Part shown: piece after piece, positions 1 through 6,181 of the stretch
How positions within the stretch are numbered: position 1 is the first letter of the stretch
Layout: each line of letters opens with the position of its first letter
From: Acidobacteriota bacterium
Lineage (GTDB): Bacteria > Acidobacteriota > Terriglobia > Terriglobales > Acidobacteriaceae
NCBI GenBank assembly: GCA_021805955.1
Contig: JAJZDO010000754.1
Location: 1 to 7,483 of the forward strand
DNA length: 7,483 bases
Direction of reading: 5' to 3'
Notes under the pieces: generated by a model
Database searches by the model: none
What the model was told of the DNA's origin: nothing
Seen by the model: the letters and a program-made list of their open reading frames with translations, nothing else
Made by a program: the position numbers and the translations under genes

Positions 1-1
1 G

Positions 2-1132
2 CGCCACTATGCGGAACGGCTGGATGGACTGGCATCTTCGGCAGACATGCGGGTGACCCAGGAAGAGATGGCTGCCGCGTGGGACCAAACTCCCAAAGAA
101 TTGCGGAAATCGTTGCAGGCAGCGGCAGGAAATATCCGGCGCTTTGCGCGTTGGCAAATGCCAAAGGAGTGGACGAGAAAATTATCGGGCGTGCAGTTGG
201 GTCAGCGTGCTTTGCCGCTTGAGTCCGTCGGCTGCTACGTTCCCGGCGGTCGCTATCCGCTACCCTCAACCTTGTTGATGACCGTGGTGCCCGCGCAAGT
301 CGCCGGGGTGAAACGGATCGTCGTCGTCTCTCCGCGTCCAGCCCGAGAGACGCTCGCGGCCGCGCACTTAGCTGGTGTCGAGGAGTTCTATCGCATTGGC
401 GGAGCGCAAGCCATTGCCGCGCTTGCCTACGGTACCGTCAGCATTCCACGAGTGGATAAGATTGTCGGCCCGGGCAATCTCTACGTCACCACGGCCAAGA
501 AGCTGGTTGCATTCGATTGCGGCATTGACATGTTGGCGGGGCCCACCGAAATCGTTGTGGCAAGCGACAATGGGAACCCGCAATGGATCGCCGCCGATCT
601 TGTTGCGCAGGCCGAGCACGACCCTGAAACGCTCGCCATTTTGGTGACCAGCAATCCGGAATTGGCGCGAGAAACTGCAAAAGAAGTGCAGACGCAATCC
701 GCCTCGAACAAGATTGCCAGCCAGGCCATTGCTAAGAATGGTTTCATTTTCCTCACAAAAGACGGTAAAGAAACTGAATCAGTTACAAATAGGCTGGCTG
801 CGGAACATTTGACTATCGACGAGCGTGACGATCTGCCCTGGGTGCGTCACGCCGGATCGATTTTCGTTGGCCCCAACACACCCCAAAGTATGGGCGACTA
901 CGTTTCGGGCCCAAATCATGTGCTGCCAACTGGCCGATTGGCGCGTGTGCGCGGCGGTTTGAGCGTCTACGACTTCCTTCGTCTGGTGACGACACAGGAA
1001 TACACGGCGGCAGGACTCGCAGAGCATGGCCCTCACGCGGAACGGCTGGCGACAGCCGAGGGACTGCTTGGGCACGCCGCCTCCGTTCGTATTCGTGATG
1101 CCAGTCGCCATAACAGGAGAAATGCGCGATGA
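2..1132 (+). CDS. hisD: Histidinol dehydrogenase HisD, 5'-truncated by window edge
   Basis: HisD catalyses the last two steps of histidine synthesis, the NAD-dependent oxidation of L-histidinol to L-histidinal and then L-histidine, in the cytoplasm. The frame is open from base 2; the first in-window ATG (47) is internal, because the 15 codons before it (RHYAERLDGLASSAD) match the usual HisD N-terminal region. About 50 residues are probably missing, since the family is about 430 aa and 376 are visible. Counting the Met at 47 as residue 1, the zinc ligands are Q188 and H191 (AQAEHDP), D284 (MGDYVSGPNHVLPT) and H343 (LLGHAASVRI). The catalytic Glu-His pair is E253-H254 (AAEHL). The strongly conserved RGGLSVYDFLR block lies at 302-312. 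The last 11 residues are basic and probably a non-essential tail. The TGA stop overlaps the hisC ATG by 4 nt. Identification is essentially certain; only the start lies outside the window. Confidence 0.97.
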   Translation, partial: RHYAERLDGLASSADMRVTQEEMAAAWDQTPKELRKSLQAAAGNIRRFARWQMPKEWTRKLSGVQLGQRALPLESVGCYVPGGRYPLPSTLLMTVVPAQVAGVKRIVVVSPRPARETLAAAHLAGVEEFYRIGGAQAIAALAYGTVSIPRVDKIVGPGNLYVTTAKKLVAFDCGIDMLAGPTEIVVASDNGNPQWIAADLVAQAEHDPETLAILVTSNPELARETAKEVQTQSASNKIASQAIAKNGFIFLTKDGKETESVTNRLAAEHLTIDERDDLPWVRHAGSIFVGPNTPQSMGDYVSGPNHVLPTGRLARVRGGLSVYDFLRLVTTQEYTAAGLAEHGPHAERLATAEGLLGHAASVRIRDASRHNRRNAR

Positions 1133-2232
1133 ATCTCGATCCTGCGACGTCCGTTGTGCAACAACTTCGCCCCCGTGAGGCTGTCGAACGCATGCATGAA
1201 TACCATCCGCCACTGGCTGGGCGGGAGGGGCTACGGCTTGACTTCAACGAAAATACATTTGCACCTTCGCCGCGCGTCCAGGCAGTGTTGCAGCGGATTG
1301 CGGCGGAGACGCTGACCAAGTACCCTGAACGGCATCACGTCGAGCGGATCGTCGCGAAACACTTCAACGTGGACGACGAAGCGGTTCTGCTGACCAACGG
1401 CGTCGATGAAGCCATCCATCTGCTGTGCGAGACATATCTCGAGCCGAAGGATGAAGTCGTGATTGTGACGCCGACATTTTCCATGTATGCGTTATACGCG
1501 GAAGCGACAGGCGCGCAGGTTCGCGAGGTTCAGGCAGACAGTACGCTGCAGTTTCCGTATCAGCAGGTACAAAGAGCCATCCAGCCATCGACCCGGGTCA
1601 TTATGCTCGCGTCGCCGAACAATCCTACAGGCGCGGTTGTAGAGACCTCTTTTTTACTGGAGCTTGCCGCTGCGGCTCCCCAGGCTGCATTGCTGGTTGA
1701 CGAGGCCTACTACCATTTCTATGGGGAGTCGGTTTTATCTGTAACTAAGACTGTGCCAAATCTATTCGTGGCCCGCACATTCTCCAAGGCATACGGTCTG
1801 GCCGGGCTTCGGATCGGACTTCTTGTCGGCCATCCAGATGCCATGAGATTCGTGCGCAAGGTCAGTTCTCCGTACAATGTGAACTCAATTGCCCTCGAAT
1901 GCCTGCCGGAAGCTCTTGCGGACGAAGCCTATATTTCCTGGTACGCCGAGCAGGTGCTGCAGAGCCGTGCCGCTACGGAGAGCACACTGACGCAACTCCG
2001 CGTTCCCTATTGGCCGAGCCACGCCAACTTTATCCTGATGAACATCGGCAGCAAGCACAAGGCGTTCGTCGACGCGATGCGACGGCAGGGCGTGCTGGTA
2101 CGCGATCGCAGCAGCGATCCAGGCTGTGACGGCTGCGTCCGCATTACATTGGGAACTTTAGAGCAGACCAACTGCGGAATGATTGCATTGGCGAATGCGT
2201 TGAAGGAGATTCAATGGCAACCCGAAAGCTAG
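1129..2232 (+). CDS. hisC: Histidinol-phosphate aminotransferase HisC
   Basis: HisC is a PLP-dependent, fold-type I aminotransferase that converts imidazole acetol phosphate plus glutamate to histidinol phosphate plus 2-oxoglutarate. The 367 aa are full length for the family. Visible landmarks are the N-terminal [12 protein letters not shown] block (38-48), Y65 in TKYPE, SPNNPTG (162-168) with the cofactor-contacting Asn, VDEAYYHF (190-197) with the Asp that contacts the PLP ring nitrogen, and [13 protein letters not shown] (218-230), where K220 is the Schiff-base lysine and R228 a phosphate contact. R338 in VRITLGT is the expected substrate-carboxylate arginine. The ATG at 1129 is set by AGGAGA at 1115-1120, 8 nt upstream, and overlaps the hisD stop as ATGA. 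The 3' end overlaps hisB by 19 nt. One curiosity is a C-x-x-C pair (C333, C336) just before the VRITLGT motif. Other aminotransferases share the fold, but the context and motifs fix it as HisC. Confidence 0.97.
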   Translation: MNLDPATSVVQQLRPREAVERMHEYHPPLAGREGLRLDFNENTFAPSPRVQAVLQRIAAETLTKYPERHHVERIVAKHFNVDDEAVLLTNGVDEAIHLLCETYLEPKDEVVIVTPTFSMYALYAEATGAQVREVQADSTLQFPYQQVQRAIQPSTRVIMLASPNNPTGAVVETSFLLELAAAAPQAALLVDEAYYHFYGESVLSVTKTVPNLFVARTFSKAYGLAGLRIGLLVGHPDAMRFVRKVSSPYNVNSIALECLPEALADEAYISWYAEQVLQSRAATESTLTQLRVPYWPSHANFILMNIGSKHKAFVDAMRRQGVLVRDRSSDPGCDGCVRITLGTLEQTNCGMIALANALKEIQWQPES

Positions 2233-2822
2233 CACGGCGCAGTGCGACACTGCGACGACATACAACGGAAACGCAAATCGACTTGAAGCTGACGATCGAG
2301 GGCCAAGGTCATTACAAGGTCGATACTGGAATCCGATTTCTGGACCACATGCTGGAATTGTTCGCGCGTCACGGAGGGTTCGATCTGGAGCTTGTCTGCA
2401 AGGGCGATCTGGATGTCGACCAGCATCACACGGTCGAGGATATCGGCATCGCTCTGGGCGAGGCATTTTTTCAGGCTCTAGGAGATAAGAAAGGGATCCT
2501 TCGTGCCGGCTATTTTCTGATGCCAATGGATGAGACGCTGGCCGCCGCCGCCGTTGACCTGAGCGGGCGAGCCTCCTACGTGATCGACACAAAAGTACGC
2601 ATGCGAATTGTCGGCGATCTGCAAACCGAGTTACTGCCGGATTTTTTTGAGGGTTTCGCCCGGGGCTTGCGCGCGAATGTCCATCTGAAGGTTTTATACG
2701 GCCGCTCCAATCATCACAAAATTGAGGCGTTGTTTAAGGCATTCGCACGCGCGTTGCGCTTTGCCTGCTCACGCGATCTACAGTTGCGGACGATGTTGCC
2801 CAGTACGAAGGGGCTGCTGTAA
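2214..2822 (+). CDS. hisB: Imidazoleglycerol-phosphate dehydratase HisB (monofunctional)
   Basis: HisB dehydrates imidazole glycerol phosphate to imidazole acetol phosphate, the substrate of HisC. The 202 aa match a stand-alone IGPD. There is no N-terminal HAD phosphatase domain as in the enterobacterial fusion, so histidinol-phosphate phosphatase must be encoded elsewhere. The two metal-binding H-H-x-x-E motifs are present: HHTVED (H71, H72, E75) and HHKIEA (H167, H168, E171). Also present are [15 protein letters not shown] (44-58, with H45), the MPMDETLA segment (103-110, D106/E107) and the C-terminal PSTKGLL typical of the family. The start at 2214 follows AAGGAG (2203-2208) by 5 nt. That site lies inside hisC, whose stop is 19 nt downstream of the hisB start, so hisB translation is probably coupled to hisC. 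These enzymes form 24-subunit Mn-dependent assemblies (family knowledge). No defect is seen. Confidence 0.97.
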   Translation: MATRKLARRSATLRRHTTETQIDLKLTIEGQGHYKVDTGIRFLDHMLELFARHGGFDLELVCKGDLDVDQHHTVEDIGIALGEAFFQALGDKKGILRAGYFLMPMDETLAAAAVDLSGRASYVIDTKVRMRIVGDLQTELLPDFFEGFARGLRANVHLKVLYGRSNHHKIEALFKAFARALRFACSRDLQLRTMLPSTKGLL

Positions 2823-2823
2823 T

Positions 2824-2827
2824 GGAG
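2824..2827 (+). promoter_or_regulatory. Ribosome binding site deciding the hisH start
   Basis: GGAG lies 8 nt upstream of the ATG at 2836 and 1 nt after the hisB TAA stop. It supports 2836 over the in-frame ATG at 2722, which would add 38 cysteine- and arginine-rich residues, encoded inside hisB, that have no place in HisH. Confidence 0.7.
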
Positions 2828-2835
2828 TCTGCTGC

Positions 2836-3447
2836 ATGAATCCTAGCAAAACAGTTGTCATCGATTACCAGACGGGAAATCTGAATTCGGCCTGCAAGTC
2901 TCTTCGTGCGGTCGGTGCAGACCTGCTGGTCACCCAGCAGCCAGAAGATCTGAAGAGTGCAGCGCGAATTGTATTGCCAGGAGTTGGGCACTTTGCTTCG
3001 ACCGAGCGCTTGACGACCAGCGGAATCGGGGATGCCTTACGCGAGTGCGTAGCCGAGGGAGTTCCGTTCCTGGGCATCTGCGTAGGGCTGCAATGGTTAT
3101 TTGCAGGCAGCACGGAGGCGCCAGATACACCTGGCCTGGGCGTATTTCCTGAAGTTTGCGAGCGCTTCCCGGCAGGCATCAAGTCCCCTCACGTAGGCTG
3201 GAATTCGCTTGAACCGCTTGGAGAATCTCGATTATTGGCAGGTCTGCCTGCTTCACCGTATGTGTATTTCACTCACTCGTACCGGGCCCCTCTAATAAAT
3301 GCAACCACCGCTGTTACAAATTATGGCGGCGCGTTTTCTGCGGTCATCGAAAGGGACAATTGGATGGCCGTACAGTTTCATCCTGAAAAATCCGGCAACA
3401 TTGGATTGAAAATTTTAGAGAATTTCATGAAGGTTTCCTCATGCTGA
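2836..3447 (+). CDS. hisH: Imidazole glycerol phosphate synthase glutaminase subunit HisH
   Basis: HisH is the class I glutamine amidotransferase subunit of IGP synthase. It hydrolyses glutamine and passes ammonia through the HisF barrel. The 203 aa are normal length. The start at 2836 places [13 protein letters not shown] directly at the N-terminus, as expected. The catalytic triad is complete: nucleophile C82 in FLGICVGLQ, and H182 and E184 in VQFHPEKSG. The oxyanion-strand motif PGVG lies at 48-51, SPHVGWNSL at 117-125 and YFTHSY at 144-149. The gene follows hisB by 13 nt. Its last codons overlap hisF by 7 nt (3441-3447), which suits stoichiometric synthesis of a 1:1 HisH-HisF complex. Alternative amidotransferase families such as TrpG or GuaA are ruled out by the HisH-specific motifs and the neighbours. 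Confidence 0.97.
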   Translation: MNPSKTVVIDYQTGNLNSACKSLRAVGADLLVTQQPEDLKSAARIVLPGVGHFASTERLTTSGIGDALRECVAEGVPFLGICVGLQWLFAGSTEAPDTPGLGVFPEVCERFPAGIKSPHVGWNSLEPLGESRLLAGLPASPYVYFTHSYRAPLINATTAVTNYGGAFSAVIERDNWMAVQFHPEKSGNIGLKILENFMKVSSC

Positions 3448-4211
3448 CGCGCCGCATCATTGCCTGCCTGGATGTTTCCGCAGGACGTGTGGTTAAAGGC
3501 GTTCAATTCGTGGACTTGATCGACGCGGGCGATCCGGCAGCACTGGCGATGCGCCACGCCGCAGGCGGCGCGGACGAAATTGTTTTTCTCGACATCACGG
3601 CGACCCACGAGAAGCGTGCGCTGCTTCTGGATGCTGTACGGAGGGCAGCCGACCAAATCTTTATCCCTCTGACAGTGGGCGGCGGTATCCGGTCTCTTGA
3701 GGATGCGATGCAGGTATTTGATGCGGGCGCAGACAAGGTAAGCGTCAACTCCGCCGCGCTGTCGCGACCAGAACTTATCACCGAAATTGGAGCGCGTTTC
3801 GGCGAGCAGGCTGTGGTGGTGGCGATCGACGGTCGACGAAATTCCGGCAGCACGGAAGCGGCGCAGGTCTACTCGAGCGGTGGCCGAAAGAACACGGGTT
3901 TGGGTGTCATCGAATGGGCCAGGCAGGCAGAAGTTCGCGGCGCGGGAGAAATTTTGCTCACCTCCATGGACTCTGACGGAACGCGCAGCGGTTTCGACTG
4001 CGAATTGACAGCCGCGGTCAGCGCGGCAGTCCAGATTCCAGTGATTGCCTCCGGAGGCGCGGGGAATGTGGGGCATTTCTCCGACGTATTTACGCGTGGA
4101 GGTGCCGATGCAGCGCTGGCGGCCAGCATCTTCCACTTTGGAATTGCGGATGCCAGGACGTTGAAAGAAGAATTGGCTGCGTTTGGACTGCCGATGCGTC
4201 TGCCCTGTTGA
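3441..4211 (+). CDS. hisF: Imidazole glycerol phosphate synthase cyclase subunit HisF
   Basis: HisF is the (beta/alpha)8 cyclase subunit that uses HisH-derived ammonia to convert PRFAR to imidazole glycerol phosphate and AICAR, which links histidine and purine synthesis. The 256 aa are typical. Catalytic aspartates are D11 ([13 protein letters not shown]) and D130 (VVAIDGRR). The phosphate-binding elements of the two half-barrels are VGGGIRS (79-85) with SVNSAA (101-106), and ASGGAG (203-208) with AASIFH (227-232). The [13 protein letters not shown] segment (174-186) matches the usual TSIDRDGTxSGYD of HisF and separates it from HisA. The ATG is preceded by AAGG (3430-3433) 7 nt upstream and lies within the 3' end of hisH. 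A long antisense frame covers this gene and is a shadow. No missing residues are seen. Confidence 0.97.
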   Translation: MLTRRIIACLDVSAGRVVKGVQFVDLIDAGDPAALAMRHAAGGADEIVFLDITATHEKRALLLDAVRRAADQIFIPLTVGGGIRSLEDAMQVFDAGADKVSVNSAALSRPELITEIGARFGEQAVVVAIDGRRNSGSTEAAQVYSSGGRKNTGLGVIEWARQAEVRGAGEILLTSMDSDGTRSGFDCELTAAVSAAVQIPVIASGGAGNVGHFSDVFTRGGADAALAASIFHFGIADARTLKEELAAFGLPMRLPC

Positions 4212-4256
4212 TCGATTCCCATACACTAGAAGGATGAACATGTATTTGAGGTTGTC
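4212..4256 (+). other. hisF-hisA intergenic segment with possible leader minicistron
   Basis: This is the longest gap inside the operon. It contains AGAAGG (4228-4233), then an ATG at 4240 that opens a seven-codon frame, M-Y-L-R-L-S-C, ending at TGA 4261-4263. That stop overlaps the hisA start in the arrangement TCATGCTGA. The identical nonamer forms the hisH/hisF overlap at 3439-3447. hisA has its own weaker GAGG at 4248-4251, 5 nt before its ATG. I see no convincing promoter or terminator here: the TTGATC/TACACT pair is spaced only 8 nt apart. A role in translational coupling is inference. Confidence 0.3.
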
Positions 4257-4979
4257 ATGCTGATCCCATCCATCGATTTGATGGGAGGCCGTGTTGTGCA
4301 GTTAGTGCATGGGGAGGACCTTGCGCTTGGATTCGACGATCTGGAATATTGGATCGAACGCTTTGCGGACTATCCCCTGGTGCAATTGATTGACCTGGAC
4401 GCTGCGAAACGACAGGGGGACAATCGTCGTCTGATTGAATCCATCGTCCGTCGCCTGCCCTGCCAGGTGGGCGGGGGCATTCGCAGCAGTGCGGAGGCGA
4501 AAATCCTGTTGGACATGGGTACACAGCGTGTGATCTTCGGTTCTTCCCTGTTTCATGGAGTTGCCGCTTCGGAGCTGACCGATGGCGGTACTTCGACTGC
4601 CGTTATCAACCTTGTGCGCACCCAGTTTGCTGAGGAACTTGCCTTTTCTCTGGGCGTGGACCGGCTGGTGTTCAGCGTGGACACGAAAGACAGCAAAGTT
4701 GCCGTGCGCGGGTGGAGGGAAAGGATCGAACTGCGACCGCAGGACGCGATGCAGCACCTGGAGCCGTTCTGCGGCGCCTTCCTTTATACGCATGTGGACA
4801 CCGAAGGCACGATGTCTGGATTTCCCATGGAGGTTGCGCGCCACCTTCGCAAGCAGACCCGGCGGCAATTGATTGTGGCCGGCGGCATTCGCTCACAAAG
4901 CGAGATTGACGAGTTGGACGCGGAGCACATCGATGCCGTCGCGGGAATGGCGATCTATACCGGTCTGATGAAGGCCTGA
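4257..4979 (+). CDS. hisA: ProFAR isomerase HisA, divergent
   Basis: HisA performs the Amadori rearrangement of ProFAR to PRFAR, the substrate of HisF. The 240 aa fit the family (about 240-250). Seen directly are D7 in MLIPSIDLMGGRVVQL, the first half-barrel phosphate loop VGGGIRS (71-77), D142 in FSVDTKDSKVAVRGW as the second catalytic aspartate, VAGGIRS (207-213) and the closing GMAIYTG (230-236). The sequence is clearly HisA, with no HisF-type ACLDV motif, but divergent. The segment between strands 4 and 5 (about 96-141) looks roughly 20 residues longer than in familiar HisA proteins. The strand-6 motif reads YTHVDTEGTMSG (177-188) rather than the usual TxIxxDGT, so Glu replaces the conserved Asp. 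T178 is retained. hisA follows hisF by 45 nt and is the last gene of the visible operon. A PriA-like dual role in tryptophan synthesis cannot be excluded from sequence, but nothing supports it. Confidence 0.94.
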   Translation: MLIPSIDLMGGRVVQLVHGEDLALGFDDLEYWIERFADYPLVQLIDLDAAKRQGDNRRLIESIVRRLPCQVGGGIRSSAEAKILLDMGTQRVIFGSSLFHGVAASELTDGGTSTAVINLVRTQFAEELAFSLGVDRLVFSVDTKDSKVAVRGWRERIELRPQDAMQHLEPFCGAFLYTHVDTEGTMSGFPMEVARHLRKQTRRQLIVAGGIRSQSEIDELDAEHIDAVAGMAIYTGLMKA

Positions 4980-5024
4980 GCCACGGAATGGCGCACTGCG
5001 TCGCTCGATTCAAGAAGTCGACGA
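4980..5024. other. Convergent junction between hisA and the membrane-protein gene
   Basis: These 45 bp separate the hisA TGA from the stop of the - strand gene. I see only a weak CGTCG/CGACG pairing (about 4999-5003 and 5018-5022) with a 14-nt loop and no T-tract on either strand, so no intrinsic terminator can be called. Confidence 0.4.
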
Positions 5025-6092
5025 TCAGGAAATCGGCAAATCTGCAGTCGGCTCATCCGGCGGCAGCGGCTCGGCAGGTGCAATGGGCAACGCCGTTGGC
5101 GGCGGTGGCGTCACAACCCCAAATCCTTCCTTGCGTACCCGCAGATCGTAATAGCACAGAGCGGTGGCGATGCCCATAATCGCCACGATGAAGGCGCTGG
5201 TCAAAATTCTGAATCCCGCCAGCAACAAGGCGATGGCCCCAAACGCGATGCCATGATTCCCGTAAGCCCCGTGTCCAAGTATCAGTTGGAATGGAACCGT
5301 CACTGCGGCAATTGCCAGGTCGGCAACAACAATCGCCAGGAACAGCGCGTAGAGCCTTCCCCGGCTTCCGTGGCTCAAGTGAATGGATCGGCGAATGGAT
5401 TCAGTCACGGAAAGATTCTCCGCGAGTGCTGCCGGAATCGACAGGGCATAGCGTGAGGCGAGCCATAGCCAAAACAGCAGATAGGCAAACAGGCCCGCCA
5501 CCAGAAACAGCAGGATAAAAGCAATGACTCCGGCGCTGGGAAGAAGGCCCCGGCTGAAGGGGTTGCCTGCCGCGACGTGCATCAGCCCCCCAAACGCGCC
5601 GATCACCCCCGCCAATATCCCAAAGGCGAGGACAAACAGCAACACGTAGCCGATCACTCGAAGGACGATCAGCAATGAAATTCCTATGAGCCTGCCAACT
5701 TGATCGGCAGCCAGTTTGCATGCGTCGCCCACCGTGATCTGTGTGTCTGCCAGTTTGGCCCTGGTGGCGATAAACAACGCACCCTGGATAATCTGGATCA
5801 GGATAACCAGCAAGATTCCGGCGACAAACACGACCGGCATCAGAAAGAGGATTCGCCCGAGCGAGGCCGGCCCAACGGCGGAACCGCCCAACAAGAATGC
5901 GCTACCGCCTAAAACCCCGGCCATGATGCCACCAAAAACAATTTCCACGCCGATCAGGACCAGCACAATCCCGAAAAAGAGCTTGAAATTTTCGCGCAAC
6001 AATCGAAAGGTCCGCTCGAACATCTGCCCGGCAGTGATGGGGCCGTAGACGTTCGGCTGAGAAGGGTTAGGGATCATCGTCTGGTCATTCAT
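5025..6092 (-). CDS. Six-helix integral membrane protein, GPDPase_memb/YciC-like
   Basis: I recognise the general type, not a defined function. The 355 aa contain a short hydrophilic N-terminus (1-36, ending in an amphipathic FERTFRLLRENFKLFF segment) and about six hydrophobic stretches (about 38-60, 82-108, 135-165, 188-212, 247-272, 282-312). A proline-rich C-terminal tail (329-346, PPPPTALPIAPAEPLPP) ends in acidic residues. The blocks SRYALSIPAALAENLSVTES (213-232), followed by an IRRS-type motif, and ALCYYDLRVRKEG (311-323) are characteristic of proteins annotated as glycerophosphoryl diester phosphodiesterase membrane-domain or YciC-like. No catalytic phosphodiesterase domain is present, so no enzymatic activity is claimed. 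The ATG at 6092 has no clear Shine-Dalgarno sequence; Met6 (6077) is an alternative. The gene converges on hisA and lies downstream of the secreted-protein gene on the same strand, 88 nt away. It is probably an inner-membrane protein with a cytoplasmic Pro-rich tail, but topology is inferred. Confidence 0.85.
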   Translation of the reverse strand: MNDQTMIPNPSQPNVYGPITAGQMFERTFRLLRENFKLFFGIVLVLIGVEIVFGGIMAGVLGGSAFLLGGSAVGPASLGRILFLMPVVFVAGILLVILIQIIQGALFIATRAKLADTQITVGDACKLAADQVGRLIGISLLIVLRVIGYVLLFVLAFGILAGVIGAFGGLMHVAAGNPFSRGLLPSAGVIAFILLFLVAGLFAYLLFWLWLASRYALSIPAALAENLSVTESIRRSIHLSHGSRGRLYALFLAIVVADLAIAAVTVPFQLILGHGAYGNHGIAFGAIALLLAGFRILTSAFIVAIMGIATALCYYDLRVRKEGFGVVTPPPPTALPIAPAEPLPPDEPTADLPIS

Positions 6093-6110
6093 AGTCTGTG
6101 GGCGCAGCGT

Positions 6111-6125
6111 AGCACAGGTCGTGCT
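6111..6125. repeat. Short perfect inverted repeat upstream of the membrane-protein gene
   Basis: AGCAC-aggtc-GTGCT is a perfect 5-bp inverted repeat with a 5-nt spacer, 18 to 33 nt upstream of the ATG at 6092. It could be a small operator or an RNA hairpin in the leader of the - strand gene. At this length chance occurrence is quite possible. Confidence 0.2.
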
Positions 6126-6135
6126 TGAGGGCGAG

Positions 6136-6181
6136 AAAAAAATCGGTATTCAGGGAAGCGGTGCCTGTTGTGACGACCGAT
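6136..6181 (-). terminator. Possible intrinsic terminator of the secreted-protein gene
   Basis: Read on the - strand, ATCGGT (6181-6176, starting on the last base of the stop codon) pairs with ACCGAT (6147-6142) and is followed by a run of seven T (6142-6136, one T shared with the stem). Inside the loop CAGG (6167-6164) can pair with CCTG (6154-6151). The stem is broken by asymmetric internal loops of 8 and 3 nt, so the structure is weak. The T-tract and its position directly after the stop are what favour a terminator. If real, the membrane-protein gene has its own promoter in the 88-nt gap. Confidence 0.4.

Noticed and set aside
47..49. ATG at 47 as the true hisD start
   Set aside because: The frame is open upstream to base 2 and the upstream codons encode HisD-like sequence (RHYAERLDGL), so the gene continues beyond the left edge.
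11..1049. Repeat of GCGGAACGGCTGG near 11-23 and 1037-1049
   Set aside because: Both copies encode A-E-R-L within hisD in the same frame. A single 13-nt match without flanking similarity is most likely coincidence of codon use.
779..1319. Overlapping - strand frames of 144 and 168 aa opposite hisD/hisC
   Set aside because: They span the hisD-hisC junction on the opposite strand, lack domains and ribosome binding sites, and conflict with two certain genes.
2722..2835. N-terminal extension of hisH from the upstream ATG at 2722
   Set aside because: The extra 38 residues lie within hisB and are Cys/Arg-rich with no counterpart in HisH. GGAG at 2824-2827 supports the start at 2836.
4208..4227. 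Internal promoter before hisA (TTGATC ... TACACT)
   Set aside because: Spacing between the two boxes is only 8 nt and each matches consensus at only four of six positions.
3378..4241. 287-aa open frame antisense to hisF
   Set aside because: It is an exact shadow of hisF, whose catalytic motifs and context are unambiguous. The antisense protein is rich in Arg/Cys/His with no recognisable domain. Long antisense frames are common opposite GC-rich genes.
5716..6048. 110-aa + strand frame opposite the membrane-protein gene
   Set aside because: Low-complexity Pro/Lys/Asn/Thr composition is a typical reverse-complement shadow of a hydrophobic membrane protein. It has no independent support.
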